DNA from: Toxoplasma gondii ME49
Lineage: Eukaryota; Apicomplexa; Conoidasida; Eucoccidiorida; Sarcocystidae
Assembly: GCF_000006565.2 (NCBI RefSeq)
Contig: NC_031469.1
Location: 1-64,000, forward strand
Direction: 5' to 3'
Length of the DNA: 64,000 nt
The stretch's first letter is position 1; every line of letters begins with the position of its first letter. The notes below the pieces were generated by a model that was not told the DNA's origin, ran no database searches, and saw only the letters and a list, made by a program, of their open reading frames with translations. This document shows, one piece after another, positions 11,228 to 22,957 of this stretch. The translations under genes were made by a program, and so were the position numbers.

Positions 11228-13662
11228 TGTGCACGACTCATGACGGAATAGCCGCCCACGTCTCGCCTTCAGTCGACAGGGGAGCTGGAAACCGGGGGGG
11301 AACCCCGGACATTTCTTCTGAATCAAATGCATCATTCTCTTCTCACCGCCAGTCAACCCCCCAGATGCGACGACCCTCCTGGATGTATGCTTCACCGTTT
11401 GGGGTGAACCTCATCAAGACGAAGGGACAACAGTCACAAATTCCTGCTTGATCCAGAAAACGGTATAGAATCCGCGGGAAGATTGTACGGCTATCCGTAG
11501 AGACACACGGGGGACTAACGCTGGCCTCCCAGGGAAGTGGTTCTCCGTTTTTTCAATTCATGAAACGGATTCTCCGGCCGACAACGTTACCTACGATGGC
11601 TTGAGTCAAACTGACTGACTCCGTCTGCCATCTCTATTTATGCGTATAGAATTGCGGAGCTCTTTTGAATGCAGTTAAGGCACATGCGTTTAGTTTCCAG
11701 ACGAACAGCTCTCTCCAATATGCATGCAGTTCCTTCTTCAGTAGAATGCGTGCAGAGTTTGCGCCGTCCGCCATGCAGCTACGACGCTAAGACCCCGTGG
11801 ACCCTTATCTCCGGGCAAACACATTCGTGCAGAAGACACGTGCTGTCCTCCGGCCAGCGACAGAAAAAAGGAAAATTAGATATCCTCCAGAGAATAAAGA
11901 CAGCCGACGGACAAAGGTAGCAGCGATCTGAAACTGTCTGCAGTCCGGCGCAACATGGTGGCAGCGGGTCCATGTGAACAGAAAAAAAGACAGGTCCTTT
12001 GTCTACCGCAATCCACCGTAGTCACTTTGTTTCATAGAGTAGTAGAGGCATTTTTCTTACCAAGGACGTCAGTTATACTCAGAGGACGTTTCATAGCGCC
12101 CCCACCCCCCATACTTACATGCTAGCTTTCGCCCAATGGGTGTCACTTGATGACGTGATTAAGCGGTTATCGCCTAAAGCAAAACGCTAGTCGAAATGCG
12201 GAAGCAGGACGTCACTGCGCTGAACCTGTGCAGTATAACTGCACTCACTAAAATGCATTTCAGTCTAAATATGGTGACTGAGATAGCTAGATGCCTTTGT
12301 ATCCAGTTAGTGATATTCAGGTTCAAATATTCTTTTTGAACCCCGACAGATATTACAACTACCGTGAATGCCTGCTGGAGGTCCACGGATGGTGGCTTAT
12401 TTTCTTCTCTATTTGACGGTTGAGCTGCATTGCGTTCACACGCTTATCCTGGATACGATTAAATGCAATCTTAATGGAGCACGTGTGAACGACGATAATT
12501 CAGTGTGTAGCACCGTCCGTGGTAGGTAAAGGGGCCTTCACCCTTGGTGGTAACTGTGTTCGGGGACTTACTGCCATCATCAATCCAACACGATACCGTT
12601 ACTCGAAAATGTCTTCTGGCTTACTGCACGAGCGAGTAGCTGCCGAGCAGTCCTGTCCAGAACGTCCGACAGGGTTCAAAAGGAAGAAGCTCTTTGAAAT
12701 CGAAGCATGATCATGGAAAAGGAAGTCATTTGCAAATCTGGCCGCGACGCGAACCTTCATTGGTCTAACGTCTCTCGAAGTCTTGTAAGCTCAATGTCTC
12801 GAATGCCGGTTTTTTCATTGCTGGCAAACGTAGCGAGAAATAGAAGTGTTCTACTGCGAGAAGCTCGCAGAGCAATACCCATCTCTAGAGAATGTTCAAT
12901 GGACACTTGCAAGAGATACAAGATAGCAGGCACCTTAGACATCGATAATGCAATAATCATTCATGGTCCTTAGAGAATATGGTTTGGCTGCTCTTAGCGC
13001 AATTGTCCTCTGACTGCGCAGTAGACATGTATGACGATGGCGCGTGTATTTTCCTCTCTTCTTTATGGCTGAACCAATAACAACACACAGGTGTTTATCC
13101 GCTGCATATCATGCTGGCCATGATTGAGCTTGACGCCACCAGGTAAATCCGTCGATGGTTTCCTGCAGATGGCATCCAGCCTCTCTGCTCACTGGAGCGA
13201 GGCACGGGAAAAGATAAACTCGAAACGTGACCAGCGCCGCGGAATGAGGTAGAAGAGAGAGATGGGAATCTGTAGTAAAGGAAGACGAAGCACGGCATCG
13301 GTCTTGAAAAACAACTCCCATTTACAGCCGGCAAGCAGGTGCCAGCTCAGAAAGAGCATGAGGAGTTACGAAAGTCCCACGCACCTCCCTCCAACTCCGA
13401 GCCTTCTATACACCTCTAGAACCGATGCAGAAGCCCCCTTGCTGACACGTCGTTTATCTGTTAAGTGTTGGTTTAGAGTCGTCACCTCCAGCGACCGCTC
13501 ACGGTCCCCTACCATCATCAACCGCTATAGAACCATTTCCCGCAATTTCCTACACGTCTATCATCGGCTGTTGCACGTACCCTCCGACTCAATCGTTGTC
13601 TACAGAGATGACGCGAGAGGCAAGAATTATTCACGACGCCGCACCGCTCCAACGTTACGAAA
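11228..13662. other. Intergenic subtelomere-like DNA
   Basis: No gene, RNA or repeat could be supported. The part next to 11227 would hold the promoter of the candidate minus-strand gene; a TGCATGCAG motif at about 11720 is of the type common in coccidian upstream regions but is not specific. Confidence 0.45.
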
Positions 13663-13935
13663 TTAATTTTAGTACTATCTTAAACTTGTTAAAAAACGCT
13701 TATTTTTTGTTGTTTTTTCTACATCGATTTAGGTATGCCACTTTCCTTTCAGCATATTATAAACTAAATCAAAATCAAGTCTCATATTAATTCAAATTGA
13801 TCAGTTGAAATACCCATAATCAGAAAAATTAGGATCTAAACGTTCAACCAAGTTTCTTTTTATTCCTCCACATCTAGCTCTACAAAACTTCCTGAATTAC
13901 TTCTATCAAAAGCTGACTTGGACCCTCCTAGTGTG
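13663..13935. other. AT-rich island, possible organelle-derived insert
   Basis: About 270 bases are roughly 70 percent A+T and sit sharply between sequences near 50 percent. On the minus strand a frame stays protein-like when TGA is read as Trp, as happens in coccidian apicoplasts, but I could not match it to a known plastid or mitochondrial gene. Transfer of mitochondrial and plastid fragments to the nucleus is common in Toxoplasma relatives, which makes this the favoured explanation. A simple AT-rich spacer is the alternative. Confidence 0.35.
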
Positions 13936-14202
13936 CCAAAAACACACATCGGTTTTTGTCACCCACACCATCCACCAGAGTAGAGCAAGGTTCTTTAGAG
14001 GAACTCGCAGAACCGCCGCTGGACATCCAAATAAGCGAGAAACCAAAGCTTGTTCATACCACATCTCATGCTCGTTTCTTCTGTCCTCTAGAAAAACAAA
14101 AGGTCCAGTACGGCGCGTAGCGTGCCATTTGTATTACCTGCTGGCGTGCATGCAGACTATCCAAGTTGCCAAACAGAGTCAGCACAGTACAAGAGATTCA
14201 TA

Positions 14203-14303
14203 AACAAACGCTAAAAACCAACCCTAAACAAGCCTTAAAAACCAACACTACACAAACCCTACAAATCAAACCCAAGCAAAGCCTAAAACCCCTTAACCCC
14301 AAA
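14203..14303. repeat. Degenerate interstitial telomere-like tract
   Basis: About 100 bases consist of imperfect seven-to-nine-base units around CCCTAAA, such as AACCCTAAAC, GCCTTAAAAACC, AACCCTACAAATC and GCCTAAAACCCC. The telomere repeat of Toxoplasma-type coccidia and plants is CCCTAAA/TTTAGGG, so this looks like an old, mutated telomere remnant on the C-rich strand. Its orientation matches the second tract at 16521. Confidence 0.7.
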
Positions 14304-14431
14304 TTGACAAACGTACGCGTGAAGAAATTCGGTCTGTCTTGCTTTGAGTTCCGTGTAAAGCAGGAGTGCTTTTGTCTGATGCGAACGGCGGAGAACGCCC
14401 GAAGTGAAGTCAATAGCAAAGGATCTTTATC

Positions 14432-14773
14432 CTAGACGGTCACTTCATAGGCGCTAGTCACAGCACATTTCCGCCGACAACCATTTGGCCCTCCCCGGCT
14501 CGCGACAGCCGCCCGCCTCACGAGATTCGCAGCGGGTGGCAGGAAAGCAGAGAGCCACAGCACAATAGTCTGCAGAGCAAGGCTCAGCGTGCTGTAGCTG
14601 GGTGTAATAAACTTACCACAAAACGCACATCTACACTGTATATATAAGCCCAGATTGCTTCTGCGCCACCGGAATACTGTTCGACAACCGTCCCGACATT
14701 GCAAATACTCGAGAAAGCTTGCTGAGGAGGGAAGGGTGTCCCTCTGTCTCACATGCAGCAGTGACTGGAGCAT
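14432..14773 (-). CDS. Short zinc-ribbon reading frame, possible transposase remnant
   Basis: This minus-strand frame of 113 codons contains LEYLQCRDGCRTVFRWRRS followed by QCRCAFCGKFITPSYSTL and then a hydrophobic helix (LQTIVLWLSAFL). The Cys pattern is CX3C and CX2C about 25 residues apart, with WRR before it and a TPS.STL stretch and hydrophobic helix after it. This order resembles the N-terminal zinc ribbon of Merlin/IS1595 (ISXO2-like) transposases. No catalytic DDE part was found downstream, and upstream exons are possible. It may be a transposon remnant, a domesticated fragment or one exon of a zinc-binding protein. The match is by pattern only. Confidence 0.28.
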   Translation of the reverse strand: MLQSLLHVRQRDTLPSSASFLEYLQCRDGCRTVFRWRRSNLGLYIQCRCAFCGKFITPSYSTLSLALQTIVLWLSAFLPPAANLVRRAAVASRGGPNGCRRKCAVTSAYEVTV

Positions 14774-16520
14774 CTTTACCTGCTGTAAACTACCTTAGAT
14801 TCGCTGCATCGTTTGACTTGCCCAGGCGGTCGCTGGGTAAACTAGGGGCACTATCCTGTGTCTGTTATTGTCTTCTTCCGTTATACTGTTGTGTCGGGCA
14901 AACCTTGTGTTCCGGTTGGTTCCTCTTTTGTATTTGGTGGTTGCTCTCTTCACCCTTGTATCCCTTCTGACACTTCGAGTCCTTCGTGACTACCATTATA
15001 CACCCTCCTTGCCTTGTTCTTTTACGATCGGTCGCTTTCTTAAATAAAACGTGCGATAAACTTTCACGGCTCAGTGATCGAGTCTCGCGCTTGTTTGTTC
15101 ATGCCTCACCTATGCACATATGACGGTGTTATCTGTTACACATTAAACAAACGAAAACACTTCAAGGAAAATACATGTTTCATACATATGTTGATGACAC
15201 GATACAACATTGTGTCTAGGCTGGCATGCGCGACATTTTTTGTGTACGCAGGTGCTTGTCGCCATCGTACGACGATTCCATATATTTGCAAACAAAATAT
15301 TTGTGTTGCTTATTCCTCCATTTCCCGCCACATTGTTCCTACGAGAAAAGAGAGACCCCAAAACAAAGATTCACTTGCACGTCAAACTTGCCATGCTTAT
15401 CGTAAGACCCTTTCATCTGTTTTCGTCGTCACTAACACAGTTTTCCCCTTTCTCCGCAAGCTGCAGCATGGACATATCGTTGCTCTCCGATGTATCCTGA
15501 GTTACCAGAACCCACAGATTCTGCCCACACACAAGTCACGTAGTGTCTTCATCTGGGAACGTCCGACGAGGACACGCCGGCTCTGTCAGGTGACACAAAA
15601 CAGTGTCGGCTGACACAGGACACATCACTCACGTACCCCCGCAACAGCGTTTTCACAAAGGGATGAACTACGCTTCTACATTTGCGCTTCTGTGAACCTG
15701 GCCTCTTCGCCGATGTGCCGGTGACCCTGCCACATATTCCACTGCAGCCTCTCAGCACGGAAGGCAAATGTGCTTCTCCGCCACCGTTTTAACACGTCAC
15801 ACACGTATCGTGCCACACCTAAGTGCATCAACGTCGTTTATGGTTCACTAAAACAAGCGGCGGTGGCTCTTTTAGAATAGCGTGGAACGAGACACGATGG
15901 AGCTGCTCAATCCATTAGAGGGTCGGCCACAGAAGTAACGGAGAAATGTGCCTGGTTATCCATTACGAGCGTCCTCGTGGCTCGTTAAACACGTTTCGCC
16001 TCAGTATGGCTGCCCTTGGTTCTTAACAAAGAAAAGACTCTCGCCATCCAGAGAAGCGTGCTTGGATTATTGCCTTGGCCGTTTGTTCGTTCCTAATAAA
16101 CGAGCGCTCCCACAGGCAGTCCATCCATGCACCTGTCGCTTGCCACGCACGACCGCTTCCCAAAAGGCCTTCCTGACAAGCGACCTCGCGAATCCATCCA
16201 AAATGCATGTTGGAATTCATCGATGCTCCAAAGCGTCAGTCCCGGCCTTTTCTATGTAGAATGCATGTGGCGTTGCACCGATGAAGGGTTGCCAGTCTCA
16301 AAGCCTATTCAACCACGCGCGTGAGGTAGCCAGAGAGCGCAGCAACCCACGGACATTCACAACTTCAGTGCATACCCACCCCACCACCGTCTGCGTGATG
16401 CTCAGTTACCGGAAAGGGCAAAACAATTCATCCACTCGGTGGACCGAGCACAATTCTCCACAATGGGCGTTTGTCTGGCAACACCACATCATCCTTTCCC
16501 GCGACCACGCTGCTAGTCAA
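14774..16520. other. No supported feature
   Basis: Frames are short or of arbitrary composition, including a plus-strand frame at 15074-15613. No repeat or RNA gene was recognised. Confidence 0.45.
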
Positions 16521-16583
16521 CCCTAAACCCTATCCTCTGTAAAGACCCTAAATCCTAGACCCTAAAAACCCGAAACCCTAAAT
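16521..16583. repeat. Second interstitial telomere-like tract
   Basis: This 63-base tract contains clear CCCTAAA cores (CCCTAAACCCTAT, GACCCTAAATCCTAGACCC, TAAAAACCCGAAACCCTAAA). It is better preserved than the tract at 14203 and has the same orientation. It lies 840 bases beyond the 3' end of threonine synthase, so it marks the inner edge of the telomere-like zone in this window. Confidence 0.75.
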
Positions 16584-17421
16584 GTTGAGCAAGGGTATCT
16601 GTAGCTCGGTAGTATCAGGTCTCTTATAGCTGTTTTGCTTAAATGTCTGTGTGCGGTCGCAGCTACCAGCTAACGCTGGTACAAATCTTTGCAGACAAAA
16701 ATGCGTATACACGTAAATTTGACGTCAACATGAATATGCGTAAGCCTTCCATTGAAGGCATCAAGCTCGCTTGAAAAAACGTTTTACGAAAACGGCATGT
16801 GAAGAGTCGGACCAGCTTTCACGCGCGACTGTTGCATTCCTTGCCTCAACTGGCACTTGCGCCATTCAGTACCTAAACCTACATGTATACTGCGTATGAA
16901 CTCCGTACGGTTACTAAATTCAGATTTGTATCCTGATATTTCGACGAGGATATTGCTCAACCCATCTGGGTCCTGCATTAATTCCTCACTATACTTCCAA
17001 AGAAATATCTCAGGAAACTGTTGGTTACACCTGAGCATGTCATAATGATCTCAAAAGTCTTTACCTCGAGTGTCACAGTGAATAGAAGACAGCGAAAGCC
17101 GTGAGTTGAACATCCCCCGTAGCAAACGATTTTGGAATGTAACTGAAAAGAACGCGCTACAGCTTCTCCGTGTGTTCCCAGGATGTCCTCTGTGATCTAA
17201 TGCAGAAGCTCACGATGCCTTCGGTACAGTTGACTCTGCTGGACACAACCCCCCTATGGTTCACGATAACGGGAACAGCCGTTTGCACCGTGACAGCTAC
17301 AACTGCATGGCATGATGGCTTTATTACAGGTCACAAGTTTTGTCTTCTTCTATAATCCACTCATCCTGATTCGTGGGACACGGTCCTACCCTTTAAACTT
17401 CGTCTCGTGATGGAACGTTAG
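16584..17421. other. 3' flank of threonine synthase
   Basis: No further gene is seen. This stretch should contain the 3' untranslated region of the minus-strand threonine synthase gene. Confidence 0.5.
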
Positions 17422-20400
17422 CTACTTGATCTCATTGCGTCTGCCATCCATGGTAGCAGAATCTATGCCAAGCATTTGCTTGTTGGATGAAGTGAACTTC
17501 TCGACGATGAAGCTCTTCAAACTGTCCGCAGATGGGCCGATCTCGGCGAAACGTTGCGGCATATCCTTCAGCTTCTTCAGCTGCAAACAATGAGGCGAAA
17601 AAAGCTCGAATGTGTGATGTCTCCTCCCATGGGTACAAAATTTGGGTCTGGTGCATCCAAAGACATCTCAGGAGGTAGAGCGAGTTTTGGCAGGCACGAT
17701 ATATATGTTTCCGTTTTGAGGGTTATAGCAGCACTCCGATTGGGACAGCAATCAACTGCACATGGTTCGTGCCCGTCAAATGTGTTGGATTAACCTCTAC
17801 ACTGAAATCATACCTCCAATGGAATGAGATTCACTTTGTCGCGACCGACAACTGCCAGGACTGTCTCTGGAAATTTGCCGAAATGAGCAGTCGCTGCCAG
17901 GAGCCATGGGTCACTGCTTGTGGGCGTAGCATCCTTCTGTCCGCCTTCGTTATTTGACCCACTGGAGAAACCTTGAGACTCCCCAGGGAGCTTCGATACC
18001 TGCTTCAGGTACGCTGCATACCCTACGGCTGAACATGACAACATTACCAAATCAAGTGCTGTCATTCTGGGTGTTGCACGGGATTATGAGAAGATTTGAA
18101 CAATTGAGCTTCGGGGAAGTGGCTAATTTGCTCACCCGTATGAGGGTCCACAATTTCTCCATAGAGACGATACATTTTTTCGATGGCTTTTGTCGTCTCG
18201 GCATCATCAACAGCCTCAGTGAGAAAATTGTTCCTATAAAAGCTTAGAAACTTGTCACCTAGCCGAGCATAACCGTCTTGATCGAATCTCTCCGTCACGG
18301 CTCTGAGTGTGCTAGACCAGGGTCCCGAACTGCGGAACCGTTCCTCGGATGTGCTTTCAAATCGTTTATCTTCTGGTGTGTTAGCGTCTCCCATCAGGCA
18401 GTGTTCTGGCACCTTGTTCTGGGACTCAGCTGGAAGTGACGATTTCTCCCATAGGCTACGCCCTTGCTTCTGTGTTAGATCTTGAGTTCGTTGTTCGTCT
18501 GTCAGCTCTATCTGAGGCATGTTCCCTTGGGTCCCGCAGCTGCAGAAAATGAGCCTCTCAAAGTTGCTTGCGGCAGCAATATCCATTGACGGGCTGCACG
18601 TCGCCCGGACTCCTCGTCGCTGAAGACGCACAGACACTGAGACAAGTCCTTTGCTTCGAAAATGCTGAAGCTTTCAGGACCGTCAAAACAGACTGAATAA
18701 GAGAGGCGTGTGTCTCCGTGATGTGCAAGAAGAGTTCGTTGCCTTCATCGACGCCACATACGAACCTTGAGTCACGGAGGAGTCAGGATGCATAGCGCAG
18801 CTGGTTTATAGTATACTACTACTGTAAAGAATGTTATAAGGGGGTGCTATCTGAGGATGGTGGTACTTCAACGATGCTGCATGGGAATAGGAGACCCGTC
18901 ATTTCTCTCTAGTACATCCAAGCGAGGAACTGGTGGCGTAGTTTCGTATACCTTGTCATAAACTCCAGTGTCCTGAGCTTGGCAGAGCACGTCGTTCGTG
19001 TTTGTCGCCAGCAAAAGTTTGCCGATTGGCGCACCCATCTGTTTTGCAAGGAAGGCGGAGAAAATGTTTCCAAAATTGCCAGTCGGGACGACAATGTTGC
19101 AGCGACGTCTACTCGCAGTTTTTGTACCGTACATTTCGGGAGCGGTGCCGGTTTTGCTGTTCTGCACCAGAAAGCACATGTGTGAGTAAACAGCATTTCA
19201 GTACATCTTTCTGTCCGGACAACTTTTGGAGCGCACACACAGACAGTGACGTTGCTCTTTGTCTACGAGTCAGCAGACACTCTCCCAGAGCGAGTTTTTC
19301 CAAGTTCGGTTCTCGGCTGTAATGCAGCGTTGTGCTGCGCTCTATCATACAAAAACCGATAGCGAACTTCTGGACAATCAAGCGGTCGTTGTGAACCGTT
19401 GTGCGGCTGTTTGTTTCATGCGTCTTTCCCCACCCGGGAGAGAAAAGCTGGCTGTCTGTTGTTTTGTACAGGTGCTTACACATCGCAGGGAAAAGCTAAA
19501 AAACTCACTACACCATATGTCCACCGCGCACCTGACCACGAGGAACCAAGGCGCATCATCAGTGTAGTTTGTATAATTAACAGCGGACACAGCGGCAGAC
19601 TGGGGGAGACGAATCGACAGCGCAACTTACATATTCGTGTTGCATCTTTAGAGCGGAATACCACCAGTATGCTGCCTGAATAAGGATTCGAACGCAGTTG
19701 ATACTATTCACCACTGAAAGTTTCCATGCTATTCGGCATTCAGGGAACCCGTCCACTGCTGATGCTGATGTAGTAGTCTGTGTGCTGTCTCGAATTCCGT
19801 CACGAGAAGGTTGACCGTTGACAGGGGTAATTGCGTTCCTGCAAACCGACATATCCCGAACGGCGCGTTTCCTGTTACTATCCGCAAGGAGCTCTTGCAA
19901 CTCTTTGTCGGATAATATGATTTTGACCATTCGTTGGCAGTCGTCGAATGTGCCTAGAGAACATTCACTCACGAACCGCCAAAGCATCTCAGATTCGTTC
20001 TCAGTGGCGCTGTTCAGCACCATGGGAAGACGTTCATGCTGACTCAAGTGTTGGCGTCCAGAGACAACTGTACAGTACGAATACCTTACTTCCCCGGAGA
20101 AGTGGGAATGCGGAAGCAACCGTGCCTGAGGGTTTTGCTCTTCATCCCTTCTACAAATCGATAAGGATATACAATTGTGCAGCTGGCTGCGGTGTCAAAA
20201 CGCTGGTCCGATCAAAGATTGGACCGCACCTACACAAGCCAGCACGAAGTTATGCGCTCGCACACGTACGCCTATACACAGATGTGCACAACATAAGAAG
20301 TCACGCGCACGTTCATAGCTATCTACTGTTCGTTATTTAACCTACATCCTCTGTTTATATTTTTAGGTGGACTCCTGAATCTTCATAGTGTTACATTCTG

Positions 20401-22957
20401 TGTATCTGATAGGCAGCAGAGTAGATGGCTCTACAGTTATCTCGCAGAAACCAACCAAAGGAAACGAAGTAGTGGACCGACTTAAAAGTGAGGATGTGGC
20501 CTTTCTTGACAGACACACGCTGGACCACTTATGAAATATAGAGATCACCGGGAAGCTAGTAAACGGCCTGTGTTTTTCCCGATTTTCTCACGATTGTAGT
20601 GATTTGCTTATTTGCGTTTCGTACCGTTGACCTGAAGACAGTGAATGTTTGGGTCCTGTACAGTCACCATCTGCAGCCGCTGAATTTCGGAGGTGCGACC
20701 TTTTGGGAACAGAACCACTACGTGAATCAACGGCGACCTGCTCTTCAATGCTGACAAGCAAAAGGATGAACACATAAATATCAGCCCGTGCTGAGCTGTT
20801 CTCGGTCGGCGCGCCAAAACGCTTATCCCTGGGTGTTGTCCCAATGCACGGGAATTCCATTGCCGTCAAAACGAAATTTGCCTGAGTACTGAAGAGCATT
20901 CGCGCAAAATGGCCACACCGCCCCCTTCCCAAAGAGTGTAGTGCGTGTGTGTGATTACGACACTACCCCGGGGAAATGCACTTTGTCAGGCTCAAGCTCC
21001 TCATGATATTCGTGCCATCCGATGGAGAGGCAGTCTTCGTGGAACGATTGCGCAGACTGGTCAGGGAAACGTCATGCCCTTTACCTGCAATCGCTGCGCT
21101 TCCGGTGTCCCCGCTCGTCGCCGCTAGAACAATCAAACCAGAGGGTGGCGTTTGCGTCTGCTTCCGCTGAAGAAAGGCTAGCAGATCTCCTGTCCACATA
21201 ATCCGAGGAGAACTGTATCCGATAGAGAACCCACCAGCAATACTGCACGGATTTGGCTTGTCGCAGCTCGACTATCGAACGTCAACAAACTGGATGCGAA
21301 ACCGGTGGACGTTCCAGTACTTGACACAGCACGCGAGGCCCAACTACTGCGAAATACTGGTGCATACATTGTTTGCACTCGCTTGTACACTGTTACCTAT
21401 GAGTTGCATTGCAATGTCCTTGAAAGCGAATGTAGGTCCATGAAAAAGCTCCAGTAGGTAGGGATGCATTCCACCTCCATTCCAATTGTGGTCTTGTTGA
21501 TGTTGTGACATTCCTCTTTGCTCAGTGCTGAGTGCCTGTGAATACAGTTCCGTTCGCGGTACCCCTGACCTCTCCACGTCCGCAGAGGAGCACAGCTTCA
21601 ATTTCTTGATCGTTATGACATCAGGGTGGTTGAAAACCGAGAAGCATTGCATTGTCATTGTACGCAAAGAACTCCGGAGTTCTTCAGGGGCACCATTGTT
21701 TTCTGTAAGCATTCAACTCGGCCACGTGGCTCCTCATGACTTGCATTTTCTCCAATAAAACTACGGTGGCAAGTCTTTCGCAAAACTGTCTGTAGCCGTG
21801 ACTCTGCAATGAAGCAAAGATCTCAGCGCATGTTATTCTTTGGCCTCACCTTTTTGGTCAACGAAAAGCGCGAGGACTTCGGCGCATAATTCTGGAAACG
21901 ATAAGGAACTGCGCGGAAATGATATACAACATAGCCATAGCAACATACCATTGGGGCGGCGGGAAGAGTGGGGTCACCGGATGTAAGGGAGAGTCGTGAC
22001 ATGTGTGAGAACGCAGGATCCAACGATTAAACACCGGAAGCACGTTGCTCCCTCACTATTTGTTGAAAGACACAGCCTGGGGCGTTGACATGGTCAGCTC
22101 GCCAGCAAGTTACATTAAAGGCGAGCGATCGGTTTCCCACAGTTCAAGAAAATCTCCCCGACATATTTGGGAACAGACGGAGAATCACTCGCCTCCAGTT
22201 GTTTTGTAATTCCGCATTTACTGTGGGGATGTATTCAGGCATGAGTAAGCCTCCATCGTCGGCGAGTCCTGGCGAGAGAGCGACAGAAAAAAAAGCGAGC
22301 TAAAAGAAAGGGTATATAAGACCGTCTCAATCTCACCGCCTGCGAGTGCACATTCGAGTCTAAAAGTCACTGAGAGAAGCCGACCCCAGGTTTTTGCATA
22401 CCATCTAGGGAACACCGTGGACAGCAACCCCGTCTCATACGCGCTGTCCCTGGGTGCCATTTTCTTGGTCATAAACAAGCATACGCACTTCATCACACTT
22501 TCTTGGCGACCATATGGCCTGCTTGTTCCTTTCTCTTTCGTTCCCAACGCAGAGGTGCTCTCACACTTTTCATACACGCATTCGAGACGCTGGTGTCATT
22601 CTTCCGTATCATGGAAGGACTCTCACGATTCAGGAGTAACTGCCACTAATTTGTCACCAGCATTGAGGCCGGATAAGAATGCTCACGCGTAAGTTCACAT
22701 TCGCGATGCCTCGTTCAGTCCACATGTGAGCGATGTCATTCGGAAACGAGAACAAGTTTAAGGGCTCTGATTGAAAAACAGAACAAGACCAGTTTCTATC
22801 CCAAAGGCATGAGGAAAAGTGTGAAGAAAGCCTCATGACTAGTGCATGCTCGCAATGGAGAACAACGTGGAGGAACACTTTTTCCGTGCTTACCTGCGAG
22901 CGCCGCTTCGACGAAGCTGTATTGCTTCTTACTTCCTCTAGAACTAATGAACTTCAT
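17422..22957 (-). CDS. Threonine synthase (EC 4.2.3.1), 11 exons
   Basis: PLP enzyme converting O-phosphohomoserine to threonine and phosphate. Exons in reading order: 22894-22957, 22193-22268, 21850-21908, 21397-21702, 21085-21189, 20625-20750, 19631-19953, 18952-19161, 18136-18619, 17814-18028, 17422-17580; every junction keeps phase, giving 708 aa. The start MKFISSRG matches the family N-terminus; an in-frame ATG at 23008 would add 17 residues. Motifs: GLADDGGL (22-29), HGPTFAFKD with the predicted PLP lysine K161, ATSGDTGSA (192-200), FPKGRTSEIQ, GTFDDCQ, VPTGNFGN (378-385), SPSMDI (432-437) and LAATAHFGKFPE. The family is usually near 450-520 aa; the excess is mainly polar insertions after the FDDCQ block and after SPSMDI. 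Intron 2 has a GC-AG border. The likely site is cytosol; no targeting peptide is evident. The enzyme is known in Toxoplasma relatives and absent from Plasmodium. Confidence 0.95.

Noticed and set aside
14203..14303. Reading the TTAAACC-like tract as a coding repeat (KPTLNKP...)
   Set aside because: The frame repeats only because the DNA is a telomere-like repeat; unit lengths vary between 7 and 9, which would shift the frame in a true protein repeat.
15074..15613. 179-codon plus-strand frame
   Set aside because: Arbitrary Cys/His/Arg-rich composition with no conserved pattern.
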